Shown: piece after piece, positions 32,528 through 44,942 of the stretch | How positions within the stretch are numbered: the first letter of the stretch is position 1 | How the letters are laid out: each line of letters starts with the position of its first letter | Assembly: GCA_009733715.1 (NCBI GenBank) | Contig: WMKJ01000056.1 | Location: 23,076 to 87,075, forward strand | Direction: 5' to 3' | DNA: 64,000 bases | Origin: Herpomyces periplanetae | Taxonomy: Eukaryota; Ascomycota; Laboulbeniomycetes; Herpomycetales; Herpomycetaceae | Notes under the pieces: model-generated | Database searches by the model: none | Seen by the model: the letters and a program-made list of their open reading frames with translations, nothing else | What the model was told of the DNA's origin: nothing | Position numbers and translations under genes: made by a program

Positions 32528-34738
32528 TTAATCGTCACCATCAAACAAATTCAGAGTATGGTGAAGATCTTTGCGGGTAGTCCGAGTGAACGTCGTTGGT
32601 TTAGGTTTAGGTATAGAAGTCGCCGAATCTGGTCCATTTAGGGATCTAGCATCGTCTCGAAGGGCTGCGTTTTCATCGTAAAAACACCATGACGAATTCA
32701 TACTATCGTTAACCCGTAGAGTCTTCTGTCCCGTCGTCTTACCACAACTATTTGTGCTCATTACACTTTCACTTCTAGATTCATCAACTTCACCACGGCC
32801 TCGATAATTTGGCTTGCTGCGAATAGGAAGATTTTGAGTCTCTGGGAAATCCATATTATGGGCAGGTGAAGTATCTGTCATCTCGAAATGATGCACCAAC
32901 TCTTGATTACGATCTGACACAATTGTTGACGAAGCTACCGACGGTGTATGAGACCGACTATTTGGATTTCCCGCTGAAATTTGGCTGCGTCCCAATCCAC
33001 TACCGCTGGTTGTGTTATCCATAATTATATTGCTTCGCTTACTCTGATCAAATCGAGTATCACCGTCACCATCCATCATGTGTGATACCGGATCAGTGTA
33101 TAATTTCAATCCCTCTTTGTGCACACGGGCACGAGGATACCCATTTTTCCGCTCTACCGTGCTTCCACCATCATCCGCAAACTCAAAATGAGTTTGAGCA
33201 TCTGGTCTAGGTTTACCTCCACCGTAATGTGATTTGCGCAAATTATCACCTTCTTTGTACGATGTACGATCATTTTGCCCCGACACACCTAATACTTTAG
33301 CAGGCGCAGGTTCATCTTCATCATCACTCCAGCTAAAATGACGAATATCTTGATTTCGTACGCGAGGTTTAACTTTTTCAGGTTGGGTGAAATCTGAAAA
33401 ATCCCATTGGCTTCCATGTCGATTATTATGAGATATTTCATGCCGTAGGGAATCATCGGAGCTACCGTTTTCACCCGGGTTTCTAGACCGGTGGACGGAA
33501 GGGGCATCCTCACCGTGACCAAACTCAAAGTGTTGATATTTCATTGGATTAGTTTTCACGCCTGATTTTTCCGTAGACTCTGAATTAGAATCATGAGAAA
33601 CTGGATTTCCATGTTCATCCTCAGCCAATGCATCAAATACACGAATAGGGCCGTACTTTTTACCGAAACCGGCACGCAGATCAGGAATTTTTTCCACACC
33701 ACCCAATAGGACAGGATGGGGACCAGTTTCACAATCATCAGTGCGACTTTGGCGGGCTCTTGGAGCATTTCCATCATCGTTAACTGGATCATCATCGTAT
33801 CCACTGAGAATAGATTCTAGATCACGAGGACGTGGACGAGCTGAAGAACGTGGACCGGAATAAGCAGAATCTCGAGAAGGTTGATCCGTATTCCCCCCAA
33901 ATAAAGATATTGAAGGGCTTAAATCTCTTGAAGCACAAGCTGAGTTGTTTTTGACGTTTGCAAGGTATGGACGTTGATTGGCACGACGAGAAATTGAGGT
34001 ATGGTCGGAAGAGTTATAGTTATTAATTCTATCGGAGGTAGATTTAACGATAAGGCGAGTTTGGTCCGCAGATTCACGGATGGGTAAACTGTTTATAACG
34101 GGAAGAATACTTGGATTGAACAGGTGGGTTTGCTTTAACAAGCTAGCCTGATCCCAATAAATTCGAACACAAGAAATTTTATTGTCAGCATCGAACTCCA
34201 CAATGTGTAGGGAAGGAAAAGTAACGGATTTTCCCTCTAATGACGAGCCATCGACACCGGGCAAGTAGGGACCACCGGCGTGTAGAAGATTGGTATCGGG
34301 CGAGTAAAAGTCGAGGCTATCAGGGCGACCGACAAATTCAAGGCTTGATTCAACGTCAATTACGGCGATGCGAGAAGTGGAAGTATTGGTAGAAGAATAT
34401 GAACGGTAAGAAGAGGAAGATGAAGCGGATTCGGATTCAGAAGGGTACAAGGGTTCGTGTAGATCATTATTACTTAATAAAAGAGCAGTGGCGCTGGATC
34501 CAACCGTGCAGGTAAGTGCACGGTCGGGACGCCGACGGCGTAAAACACGAGCTTGGGCGTTAAAGTGTCTCAAAATTGTTTGAGGATCACCGACAATATG
34601 GACGAGTGAAGGAACGTAAGTAATGGAAGCATGAGGTGCCAGATGAGAGGTGGAAGGTTGGTGCAAAAAGCTAGAGTAATGCTTGAAAAAGTAGTTAGGA
34701 GAGAAGTCGACGCTGGGAGGCGAGGTTAAGGAAGACAT
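32528..34738 (-). CDS. NTF2-like domain protein with repeated aromatic-acidic motifs, 736 aa
   Basis: Function unknown. Similar fungal proteins have an NTF2-like N-terminus and a long disordered tail. Start: ATG 34738 (the longer frame begins at TTG). Residues 1-210 look like an NTF2 fold, ending in the family-like strand segment SLHIVEFDADNKISCVRIYW followed by DQASLLKQT. The rest is polar and low-complexity but carries a short motif of His/Trp, aromatic residues and acids at spaced intervals: HFEFGHGED at 403, WDFSDF near 444, HFSWSDDED at 467, HFEFADDG at 517, HFEMTD at 617, WCFYDE near 683 and LFDGDD at the very end. Such repeated motifs often dock one partner several times. No signal peptide or membrane span. 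Convergent with PRP4, 271 bases apart. Confidence 0.75.
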   Translation of the reverse strand: MSSLTSPPSVDFSPNYFFKHYSSFLHQPSTSHLAPHASITYVPSLVHIVGDPQTILRHFNAQARVLRRRRPDRALTCTVGSSATALLLSNNDLHEPLYPSESESASSSSSYRSYSSTNTSTSRIAVIDVESSLEFVGRPDSLDFYSPDTNLLHAGGPYLPGVDGSSLEGKSVTFPSLHIVEFDADNKISCVRIYWDQASLLKQTHLFNPSILPVINSLPIRESADQTRLIVKSTSDRINNYNSSDHTSISRRANQRPYLANVKNNSACASRDLSPSISLFGGNTDQPSRDSAYSGPRSSARPRPRDLESILSGYDDDPVNDDGNAPRARQSRTDDCETGPHPVLLGGVEKIPDLRAGFGKKYGPIRVFDALAEDEHGNPVSHDSNSESTEKSGVKTNPMKYQHFEFGHGEDAPSVHRSRNPGENGSSDDSLRHEISHNNRHGSQWDFSDFTQPEKVKPRVRNQDIRHFSWSDDEDEPAPAKVLGVSGQNDRTSYKEGDNLRKSHYGGGKPRPDAQTHFEFADDGGSTVERKNGYPRARVHKEGLKLYTDPVSHMMDGDGDTRFDQSKRSNIIMDNTTSGSGLGRSQISAGNPNSRSHTPSVASSTIVSDRNQELVHHFEMTDTSPAHNMDFPETQNLPIRSKPNYRGRGEVDESRSESVMSTNSCGKTTGQKTLRVNDSMNSSWCFYDENAALRDDARSLNGPDSATSIPKPKPTTFTRTTRKDLHHTLNLFDGDD

Positions 34739-37700
34739 GTTAGTAGAGGAAAAATGAAGGTTGGAGATATTGTAGATGAGCAATTAAAGTGAATCCTTGA
34801 CGGGTTGGTAATGATGAAAGTAGATCAGTAATACTAAGACAGTAAGGAGGAAGAGAAAGATGGTATGTGGACAACGCGGATGGGAATGTTTGGGTGGATA
34901 AATTTACGTTAAAATTTAACAGAAAGGTTGATTAAAGGGAAGTAAATTGATGGTATAACGATAAAGTAAAATGGGCACAAGAGCATGCATTGAACGAAGA
35001 AGAATGTTTAAGGGTGTAAAAATGTTAAAATTTAAAGAGAAGAGGATAAAAAGTTGCGATAATATATTTATGGGGGAGTACGAGGGAGGGGAGAAAGTAA
35101 TGAAAAGTTAATGGAAGATAGAGTGAGAATAGATTTGACAAATTGACGATAATTGAAAAGAATAGATATGGTAGAAACTTTGGAGTGGAAGAGAGAAGTT
35201 AAGAGTGGAAGAGAGAAATTAAAAGTGGAAGAAGAACGCGATTTAATCAAAATGGAAGAAGAGAAACGCGTAAAAGGAAAAGTGAAGCGAGGGGAACGAG
35301 TTACTAACACATTTGTTAGATAATCAAGAAATCATACCTACGGTGATGGCGATGGCGATGGCGATGGGGACGACGGCGATAGCGATGGCGACGTGCTAGT
35401 AAAAAGCTGACACGCTGTTCTGCTTCTAAGGATGTAGCGTAGCGTAGACTAGTTAATATGCGGCGTGTTATGCATTGAACAGTTCTACAATCGGGGCAAG
35501 TAGATTGATCAGTGATAACAAACAAAAGTGTAACGGGGTGCGTACCGACCGTGATCGTGATCTCGATAGTGTGTGCGCGTATTTAACAGGTGAGAGCGAG
35601 TTTGTGGTGTGGATTGTATAAGTGTGTATGTAAATTTTCTGCGCGTGGATGTACACTGGATTATAGTTAAGATGATTCACGTTTTACCATATTGAGGTAT
35701 GGCAAGGTGAGGTAAAGCGGGAATAATTAAACTCGTGGGAAGAGCGTGAGGGAAGGGGGGCAGTGGTAAACGTAGAGTGGACAAAGTGAATCAATGGACA
35801 GTTTATCTAATGTAAACTAACTGACTCGTATAATTAATGCTATGTTTAACCAAACTAAACTTGTATGTTACATGATGATACAAAACGTGAAAAAGTATAC
35901 TAGCGTAAGAATTACCGAACATGGCAAAACATGCATGAATGTGAATGAGCGTGTGAGCACTTGGTGGGCAATTTGGGAAAAGTAGGTGTGAAAATGTTCC
36001 TGCTAGTTATTCGTCTGGGATGGTAAGTTCATGAGAAACAAGATTAAAAGAGTCAAGTTAGCAGGTCTTTCAAGGGGATATTATCATTAATATATTTACA
36101 CGTTCATCTCTATTAGATTGAGCGCGTATTAACAAGTAGATGTAAGGGTCAGAGAAACATACTCGCGTGTGGTTGGCTTGAATAAAACGAAAGACAAGGA
36201 AAATTTGTTCGTTGATTCAAGCATATGGTGGCCATCTATATGTTTAACGCAGTAAATAACCATTGTTCTAGAGAATAAAATACATCGAATCATTTAACCC
36301 TGAAGATCTAAATGCCTGCCTTAACAAGCTGTCGTGATCCTTGAATATGCCGGGCTAAGACCCTTCTTCCTCCTCTTCCTTCCCCCCGACTTGTACGCAC
36401 GTATACCTGAGTTCTCGGAAGTATGTGCAGCTGAAATGTTTGCAAAGTGCACATTAGATTGACGCATCCCATTGTACAACAGACCGTGCACACCATGGCC
36501 CGATATTAACGTTATCAGTCAACCGTTATCAAAAACCGTTATACGCGCCATTAGTCGTGGGTGACATTTGTATGGCCATCTCATAACAAGGATTAACGTG
36601 GACCAAAGTAGTTGTATAGTTTGGCATGGCATGGATGAACTTACCGGTAGAATCCTTCAGTTTAACCTCCTTCACCTGAATGCGCATGCGCCCATTCAAC
36701 GCAAGGCCTGCCCAACTTCAAGCAGGGACTCGAGATTAATGATTTAACGCGCCATGATGAACTGTGCAGGAATCATGGAATTGTGTATGGAACGGAAATT
36801 GACTGCAGTATGCACCAAGTGGATTGTGCGCCTGCGTCCCGAAATCCTCACCCACTCGCACACGCACGCCAAAATCCCCTGGCACCTTCTTGTTCCTCCC
36901 AACGCCCAGGATCCGTGTACGTAAATGCGTTTCACATGTATTATTATCATCGTTTAATCCAACGGAGATACACTCCCGCCTGCCCGTCTGCCCGCCTGCC
37001 CGCTTCTCATTCTTCTCTTAGTTCGTGCTTCCCCCTCGCCTCTAGCCCGTCTGCTCGCCTAACTTGTCATCTCAAACACACTAAATATGAATCTAAAACA
37101 TTTCCGCATTCCCATATTCATGCCCATACGCCCACAATCCCAGGGACCCAAAATCTCGCCATTTTATTCTGATTTTTCCATCCCAACTGTTACTGTTAGC
37201 CAAACAATTAATCTCTCTGGCACAATCCAAATACCCAGCAACTTCTCCAGCGACCGCTATGTAGGGGTCCCTCACCGCTTCTCGCCTTTCATTTTACTTA
37301 AAAGTTTATCGTGTACCACCGTGGTGATCAACATACACACAGACCTGGAAAAACTATTTAAATTAACTCAAACCAAATGAAACAAGGCCAAAATGATCAA
37401 TCATATTTTGTGTACATGCGCGCGCGCGTGTCTGCTGTAGGAAAATAAAACCAAAAGAATTGCAACAAATTTTTCTTGTAATCATAGCAAAAAATTGGGA
37501 AATATGCCCGAGATCCACAGCCCAAAATCAAAATTGGCTTAAATCACTACTCTAACGCCAACAAACAGTTTCAAAAATTCCCATCCGATAATTAACCTTT
37601 ACTAAATCATTCATATTGCATTGCTGTTGATCCCCCACTCTATGCTGTATGTCTGCGTGTGCATGTGCTCATCAGTCCACTCACGCCCGATCGTAACCTC

Positions 37701-38033
37701 CACTCATCCAATTCCATGGATTTGCGTTTGCTTTTAAACGTATCAACCTTCGCTCGCATGTACGCACGCCAACAACTATCGGCACACACGGTTGTTAACG
37801 CTTCGATGCGAGCGTTAATCCTTTATTTGTCGGCCCACCCTTTCATCATCCGTTAATCACACTCTAACCGATACCTATACCGTTCCCATCACTATTGCCT
37901 GCCCATTATTTGGCTAAAGGGGAGGGGAAAGAGAGGGGGTATCACGAACACGAGAATTTCCCGCACTCTCACACTTCACTACTTCTTCCAACTACTCCTT
38001 TCGTTCTATGCGTTCATTCATCCCACCCAAACC
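34739..38033. other. 3.3-kb non-coding region
   Basis: No gene supported. The first 600 bases are purine-rich and should be the promoter/5' leader of the NTF2-like gene. A GATGGC repeat lies at 35344-35390. Around 36700 the + strand turns pyrimidine-rich (CTGCCCGC repeats near 36975-37005) and stays low in G up to the 3' end of the next minus-strand gene. The small frames inside look like composition artefacts. Confidence 0.5.
35344..35390. repeat. (GATGGC)n imperfect hexanucleotide repeat
   Basis: About seven or eight GATGGC-like units with GACGGC and GATAGC variants, upstream of the NTF2-like gene. On the minus strand it creates an artificial Arg/His-rich frame. Confidence 0.9.
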
Positions 38034-40555
38034 TCATCTAATAATCCGCCTAACCAACCGCTTGACTATACTGCCCTGCTGTTGCCGAGCCTTCAAGGCA
38101 AAAACCCCGTGCATGCCCGTAGCATCATCAGGAAGATTTGGCAAGTCGTCCAACGCCAAAGGATCTGGCTTGGTCTTACTTCGTTTACTCACTAGGGAAC
38201 CCGACTTGCAATTTGCTGAAATTTGTGCTGCACCGTTCCCATCGACAATTTGTTGCTGCTGCTGCTTCTTGCCCCCTGTATTTCGTAATCCCGTTGCACC
38301 TGTGGCTAACGCTACGGTTTCATATATATCGTTATCTTGTGCTCGCAAATCCGGCCGAGTTAATGTCATGCGTATGGTCATCTCCCGGTTTCCAGGTGCT
38401 AACGCTTCCGTCCAGATATCACCACCACCACCACCACCACTGCCTCCTCCTCCCCTTTCACGAACCTTGTCGTGAAACGATACGCTTGTTCGATTGTCAA
38501 TCTTGCCATAACATTTATCAATGGAAAATGGTAACAGTAGGTCCGCACGAACTGGCGAAAAACTAGACATCACACAGTTTGTTGCTGCTTCCGTACAAAA
38601 TGGTTCATCTCGCAATGATCTTGTCGAAGGGGAAGTAGTTGGTGTTAAAGGTCCACACGACGCTGACGAGTTATCATTCGTATTATCCGATCCCTGGCTC
38701 ATCTCAGAGCATGAATCCGACTGGTCCAGTAGAGTATGGTTTTCCGACTTGTTAAACCCATATGCATCTGATACTGCGCATGTTGATGCTTGCTGTGGGT
38801 TACATACCGCCATTGATGGTAGAGAGTTCACCCTGGGCTGTGATGCGGGGAACCCAAACTCCACCGCTTCATCAAACTTTTGCGGCGATGCTAGATACTG
38901 TCGTAATTTCATTCGAGCCTCCGGATCCGTATAGTGAAGTGCTGTTGACGGTGCTGAAAAGTCCATAACCTCATTGCCATGACTGAATCCTGATGTGGAA
39001 GCGGAAAATGAACCCACCCGCTTTGACATGTAACGGTTCACTGATCTTTGCGATGCTATTGAGTGCGACGCTGAATGTCCACTTCCATTACCTCCCTTCA
39101 TGGCTGCAACGGGTCGGGATAAGGACAATGTAGATGCAATCGACATACTCGATTTGGCCGCTAACGATGACCTTTCGGAAATGGAAAATGTTCGCCGTAA
39201 CGATGATTGTGTAAGCTGACCACGCGAAGTAGGAGAGTAGTCTTCATCACTGCGTGAAACGGCCAAAGGTTGTCGCGGCATGTCTCCGTCAAGCACAGAT
39301 TGTATAAAGGGTTCGTCCAACGATAAAACTGAATTTTGTAATTCCTCGTAGCTCAAAGAGTCCTCGAGATCCGGAAGCGTTTTACGATAAGACTCGGCTA
39401 GAAGCCTCCGTAATGTTAAATCGGCTGTTCCACTGCAAAGTAACGTAGCGCAAGAGTTTGCAAAGAGAATCTGCTCTTCCCGTGAAAATTGTGTTCGCCG
39501 CACTTTCTCGGGTAAGTCAATATACCAATGAAGATGGGAATGGGTAAGTGGTTCGTCAAGAAGTAAAGAATTGTGCACTTTCTTATCGTTCAGCCCGAGT
39601 AGGGAAGCGCCTCGATTAATACCTTTTAGGGTGTGGATCAGTAGCTCTAATAGTCGCTGGGATGAGCGTCGATGCGTAATGGATACTGTGCATTCCTCAA
39701 TCACGGGATATCTAGCTGATAGGGGTCGCTGAGAATGGAAATTAACCGAATGATGTAATGGTGCAACTTGGCTATGTCGTTCGACAATTCTGAGACGCTC
39801 TAATGGAGAAAAGTACTTCCTTCTGTGATACAAGATTGCGTTAGCCCAAGTTATATTGGATATGAGTGGATGATGAGTATCGGAATGAAGGAGGGGGATG
39901 AAAAAATGGAGAGCGGTAAATTCGTCAGGGAAAACCAGTAAATAGGAAAGAGTATTAACGCAATCAGGGAAAAAATTCCAAGAAACACATTAATTTAGCA
40001 AATCACAAAAGGAACGGACATGATAAACAATATTATGTCTAAAAGCCCGCACTGCTCCACGAACTTGTGAATATTCCAAGATATAACCTTTACGTAGACA
40101 CCCGTACATAGGCATATATGTATAGATATATCCACATTAACCCAAGTGCTGATCAATGTGTTTGACGGATGTGATACCCGTCGACACAAGTGCGAGCTAA
40201 AGCGTAAAAGCATATACACATGGAAACTGTCTTTATGCGCACCAATCAAAATTTGGGTTCAGGTGCATGTGTTGTATAATGACAGGGATGGTAATCATGC
40301 ATTTTGTGACACACCAGAGCACACACACACGCACACACACGCATGCATACAAAAGAAAAATGAGCGGACGGGATGCCGATTGGCTAGAGGGGAAAAAGTT
40401 GCTTGGGGGTAAGATACAGGTAAAGTATCGATAATCATCAATAGCAAATTGAGATTCACTATAGGGAAAATGTCAAAGCAGGAACTCAGGGGAACTTACT
40501 GAATTGAAACGGGAAGTGCTTCAAACTCCGAGCTAGTAAGCTCGCTAGGAAGCAT
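38034..40555 (-). CDS. Conserved fungal protein of unknown function, 614 aa, tiny first exon
   Basis: I recognise the pattern as typical of a fungal family but cannot name a function. The main open frame lacks an ATG at its start: it begins just after an acceptor (TATCACAG). Upstream on the minus strand an ATG at 40555 opens MLPSELTSSEFEALPVSI and ends at a GTAAGT donor (exon 40555-40500). Splicing over 677 bases to 39822 restores a continuous SIQRKYFSPLERLRI. Exon 2 is 39822-38034. Conserved-looking parts: EKVRRTQFSREEQILFANSC and, in the middle, DPEARMKLRQYLASPQKFDE. The rest is Ser-rich with a poly-Gly run (GGGGSGGGGGGD) and poly-Gln. No membrane span or signal peptide. The Arg/Lys-rich C-terminus (IVKRLVRRIIR) may bind membranes or RNA. 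Confidence 0.78.
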
Positions 40556-42569
40556 TTTAAGAAAAGTATGCCAGATTAGATGTGAGTGCGTTTGTACGGC
40601 AACTAAGAAGACAAGTCTAACGTATAGGCTTAGCTTGATCAGGATTTAGCGAAATTATCAGGATTATCGTAGTAATGTGAAGGGGAGATGAAAGTTGAAG
40701 GGTATGGGATGGAGAAAACGAATTGACAAAAATTAAACCGGCAACGAATAACTAGGCCAAGCAGACCAAAGTAGATGGCAAAGAAAGTTACGAGGGGGAA
40801 AAGACTGAGCAGGGGGGGCCGAAAGTAAGTTGGGGTCTTGGATGAGGAGAGTGCTGAATAGGGTATGCTAGTTTGTTAAAACGTGTGGTAAGGCTTTCCA
40901 GAGTTATATCAACTTGACAATTGGAAAATGGGAAAATAGTAGAAAGGATCCCAAGAGTATGAATGATGGGTTGATAGGACAAATAATTTTGAACAGAGTA
41001 TAATGTTCAATATTTTGCGACAAGGTACAATGGTGAATCGTGATGTAAACGTAGATAATAATTCGATGAAGGAGACCGTTCACCACATCAGGGGGGAGGG
41101 GGTTAGGTCAGTGCATACGGTGAGCAGAGCAAGTAAACGAATTGCAGTAAGAGTGGTGTAAATAACACGATTTTAAAGGGTTTATGAGTCAAGTGTGTTA
41201 ATGCAACCCTGGGAGAATGACGGGGTAAAAATAAATAGTCCAGCCAAGGATAATTCGAGAAAAGTTATCAAAACAACGGATCGACCGTCTAATTGGGATT
41301 GGTTGGGGAAGGTGATGTTTTTTTTTGAATATGGAGTAGCAGAAATCGGCTGGAAAACAGCTGGTCAAGCAAAGATATCTCAAGAGTATACACGGATACT
41401 CACTCTCGTATCGCACACACGGACAGGCTATACCTCGTGTGTGATATGGTATTGAGGTTAAAATTGCCGATATATTGATCAAGGTTAATTGAGCGGGAAC
41501 TGGGATGGGGTTGGAAGGTTAACTGAGACAAATAATGATTGGATTGAAAAAGATAATATGGTGGAAGACTTGTCGAGTATATGTTAAAACCATCACGTAA
41601 TAAATGGATGATATGATTTGTGAGGTTGAAGAGAATTGAGAGAAGGAAAACGAAGACGAGCAGGTGGCAGAAGAGTGTGTAAGTGATATGATGATGTGAT
41701 GAGCCAATAGAGTGAGTTGAGATTGGGTGGTAGCCGCAACGGTAGCGGTATAATTTTTGCACGTAAGTTATGCCGAGGAAGGAAGCATAAAAATATGCCC
41801 AATAAAACGGAATCCGATTAGATTGGAAGTGGAGCGGGGTGAATTGAACTGGTATAAGTGTAAAATTCCACGCTGAAGCAAGTTTGGCCAGACAGTAAGT
41901 ATATGTTTTTTTTTATTTCTTTGCCTAGGCAAGGTTATCGATGGATCAAGAGGTTAAAGTGGTAAAAGATTGATCAATCCGCTGTAAAAGAGCGTGGCGA
42001 TGGATACGAGTGTATCGGTGAGAATTTGTAAAGTTTAGTAGGTAAAGCAAGAGGTTGCGCTGGTTATGCACTAGCGATTAAAATTCCGAGAGCTCATACA
42101 AGAGATATGGAGACAGTTAAGGAAAAGGATAGGTCGGATGATTAGCAATGGTAATATGGAATTTGCCGTGTGTAAGGAGAGAAGACGATGGAAGGAAGAT
42201 GACCAAGTAAAATTGGTTAGCCAAACAGATTAGGTGAGTAGTTAAGTGATGATGAAAGTGAAGGAGGGTATGAGAAGCGAAATTAGGAAAAATGAGTATG
42301 CAGATGATGGATAAGGGATGAAATAGGTGATGAGATATTACGTTACGAGTAGAGATGAGGTGAAGAAGAGGGGTGGAAGAGGGTACAATATATAGATTAG
42401 TGAAAGTATGGGAGGTTTTGGATAAAAGCAATTAGAGCAAGGCACAAATCTAATACAAAACTAGCCAATAAATGTGAAGGTAAGTGAAAAAGAATTGAGG
42501 AAATGACAAGATGGGTAAGTGCGAAGAGAGTAGAGGAAAGTTGGACGATTTATATAAGGTAGATAGTGC

Positions 42570-42603
42570 GAGGCTGAGGTTGAGGTTGAGGTTGAGGTTG
42601 AGA
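42570..42603. repeat. (GAGGTT)n hexanucleotide repeat
   Basis: About five units, the first being GAGGCT, in purine-rich non-coding DNA. Confidence 0.9.
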
Positions 42604-44922
42604 GGCAATAAATAATTCAATGACTAGATATTGGTGAGGAAAATTTAGAGTAAGTAAGTAGAACCGGAAGGAGGGGAAGCAGTCATAGGTGTCGGAACTA
42701 GGACCTAATTAGGAAGTTAATAGAAAATAGGACTACTGGATTAGGACAGTTAGTAGGGGGAGAGGATGGAAAGTGACATATTGAGACAAAATTGGTGAGG
42801 ATTTTGATTATAGGAGGATGGGATGGGAAAGTGGGAATTCAAAGGGTGATACGGATGATGGGCAAGGTGGATGAAAGATGGGAGAAAGTTGACTGTTTCA
42901 TGGGTAAGATGGATGTAGATGGAGGATAAGAAAGTTTGAGTAAATGAGGAACGTACGTCAACGGGGGAATTGGGGGAAAAGGAAAGTGATTAAGAGATTG
43001 GAAGTGGATATAGGAGATTTATTGGATTAGGTGTATATTTACATTACCGAAGCTACGAAGAGGAAAATTTAATGGTAGGGGAGGATATTAAGGCTGAAGG
43101 AAAGACGAAACAAGGGATCAAGGAGGTGAAAACAGTAAGAGTAAAGGTGAAAGAAGGGAGAGGTATCATAAGTGTAGTATGTGTGTACATGGTTAAGTTT
43201 GGATGAGCTAAAGGGTATGGGAGCATTTCGGAATGTGGATATGATGAGATGGAAATGTGGTTAGCAAGTTTAGTAAAGGGAGACATGGTAGATGTAAATG
43301 GAGGATAAAGGTTGTGAGAAGAGGTAAGCTTACGAGTAGAAGGTTGGATTTAGTGTCAATGTAAGTATGAAATTAACGAGGAAAGAGTCAGCCGGGAATG
43401 GTCTGGTCGGGAGAATTGAAGCGAATAGAAAAGGCCAAGATGTGAGGGATGGGGATGGGGGTGATGATAGTGTATGCATGCAAGTATGAGGGTATGTACA
43501 CAAAGTAGAGTAATGATTACATGAGGGAAAAATAGAGTAGGTCAAGTTGGGTGGTAACGATGATGAAGTGGATATGATGGGGAAGGTTTACGGGAAATAT
43601 TAAGAGTGTATTGAAATATGGCCGATAATCAAGATGAGATTAGTGGACTGAAGCAATGGGAACAAGTGAGATGGAAGGAAAATGGAGAGTAGGATATTTT
43701 GTTGATTAAGCGTTAGTAAAGACGAAGAGCTGCGTGATATACGGGAAATTATTGGCGTTGAGGTTAATACGATACGAGATTGGCAAGAAAGGCGGATGAA
43801 AAATGCTTGAGTTGGCGGTAATTTAGGCTAAATTAAGCCTGGGGAGACCAGGGTTTAAAGTCTGACAAAATTATGATGGATTGAGCTGGGTTAAAATTGA
43901 TTGATGCCTATGAACTCGTTGTTAAGTTTAGATGACTGTTTGCCAGTTGGTAGAGGAATTTAATGATAAGTTGGTAGGGTAGATTGAATGAATGGTTAAT
44001 TGCTAATGAATCGTGTACACTAGAATTTAAGAATATAAATTACTGCGATTACGGTAGCGTGAAATTATTGGCGAATCAATGAGCAAATAAAGTGAAAGTT
44101 TGTTGGAAAGAATGACTGTAAATTAGAGGAAAGTTAATTGTCAATTATCCATACAAAATTGACGGTGTGGATATGAGGTAAATGCCAATGAAGGAGCAGA
44201 CAAAGTAGCTTGAGATGAGAATGTTAATTTAATTTTTGATGACTTTATATTTATTAAATGATGTGCAACCTACCGCTAGAGAATGGGAGAAATGAGTATT
44301 AGAGGGTGAAGAAAAGTTAATTGAACACATGAAAAATAGTTTATACAATAGCTGGAAAACTTCCAATATCCTGATTTTAAGGGAAGATGGATAGAGAATT
44401 GGTGATAGTCATGTAGTGAAGTAAAACCATTACTGGGCACAAAGCAATGGGGGAAACAGAGGAAGACAACTAGTTAGTAGTGGATGCTCATCATTGGAAC
44501 TTCAATACCCAAAACTATATCCCGGATTCCCTGTACACCAAACTATCCCACCACGGACAAATAGCAGCGCTTAACTAATGGAAAAAGGAGCTTGAAACTT
44601 GTGGCAAGGGAAAATCCGAGTCTGGATGAGATGATCACATGACCCATCCTGGGGTTGGGATGGATGGCTTGACTTGTGGGGAGAAGAGGAAGTTTGGTAG
44701 GTGTGAGACGAGATTGACGAGATGAGATGGGATTGGGTGGGTGTGGGTGTGGATGTGGGTGAGATGGGATGGGATGAGACTGGGGAGGAAGTAAGCTGAA
44801 AAAGATAAGACGTATGTCTGGAAATACTGGGTCGGGCATTACAGAACGGAATAATCTTGCAGTGCAAAGTTCAAACGGCAGGAGCATCATGGTCGGTGGA
44901 TAAATAGGAAAGAACTGTGGTG

Positions 44923-44942
44923 GAGACGAGACGAGACGAGAC
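44923..44942. repeat. (GAGAC)4 microsatellite
   Basis: Four five-base units, followed by a related AACAA/AACGAAAC stretch. Confidence 0.9.

Noticed and set aside
41195-41482. Overlapping frames on both strands (about 90 codons each)
   Set aside because: No family resemblance and both lie in a purine-rich leader-like region.
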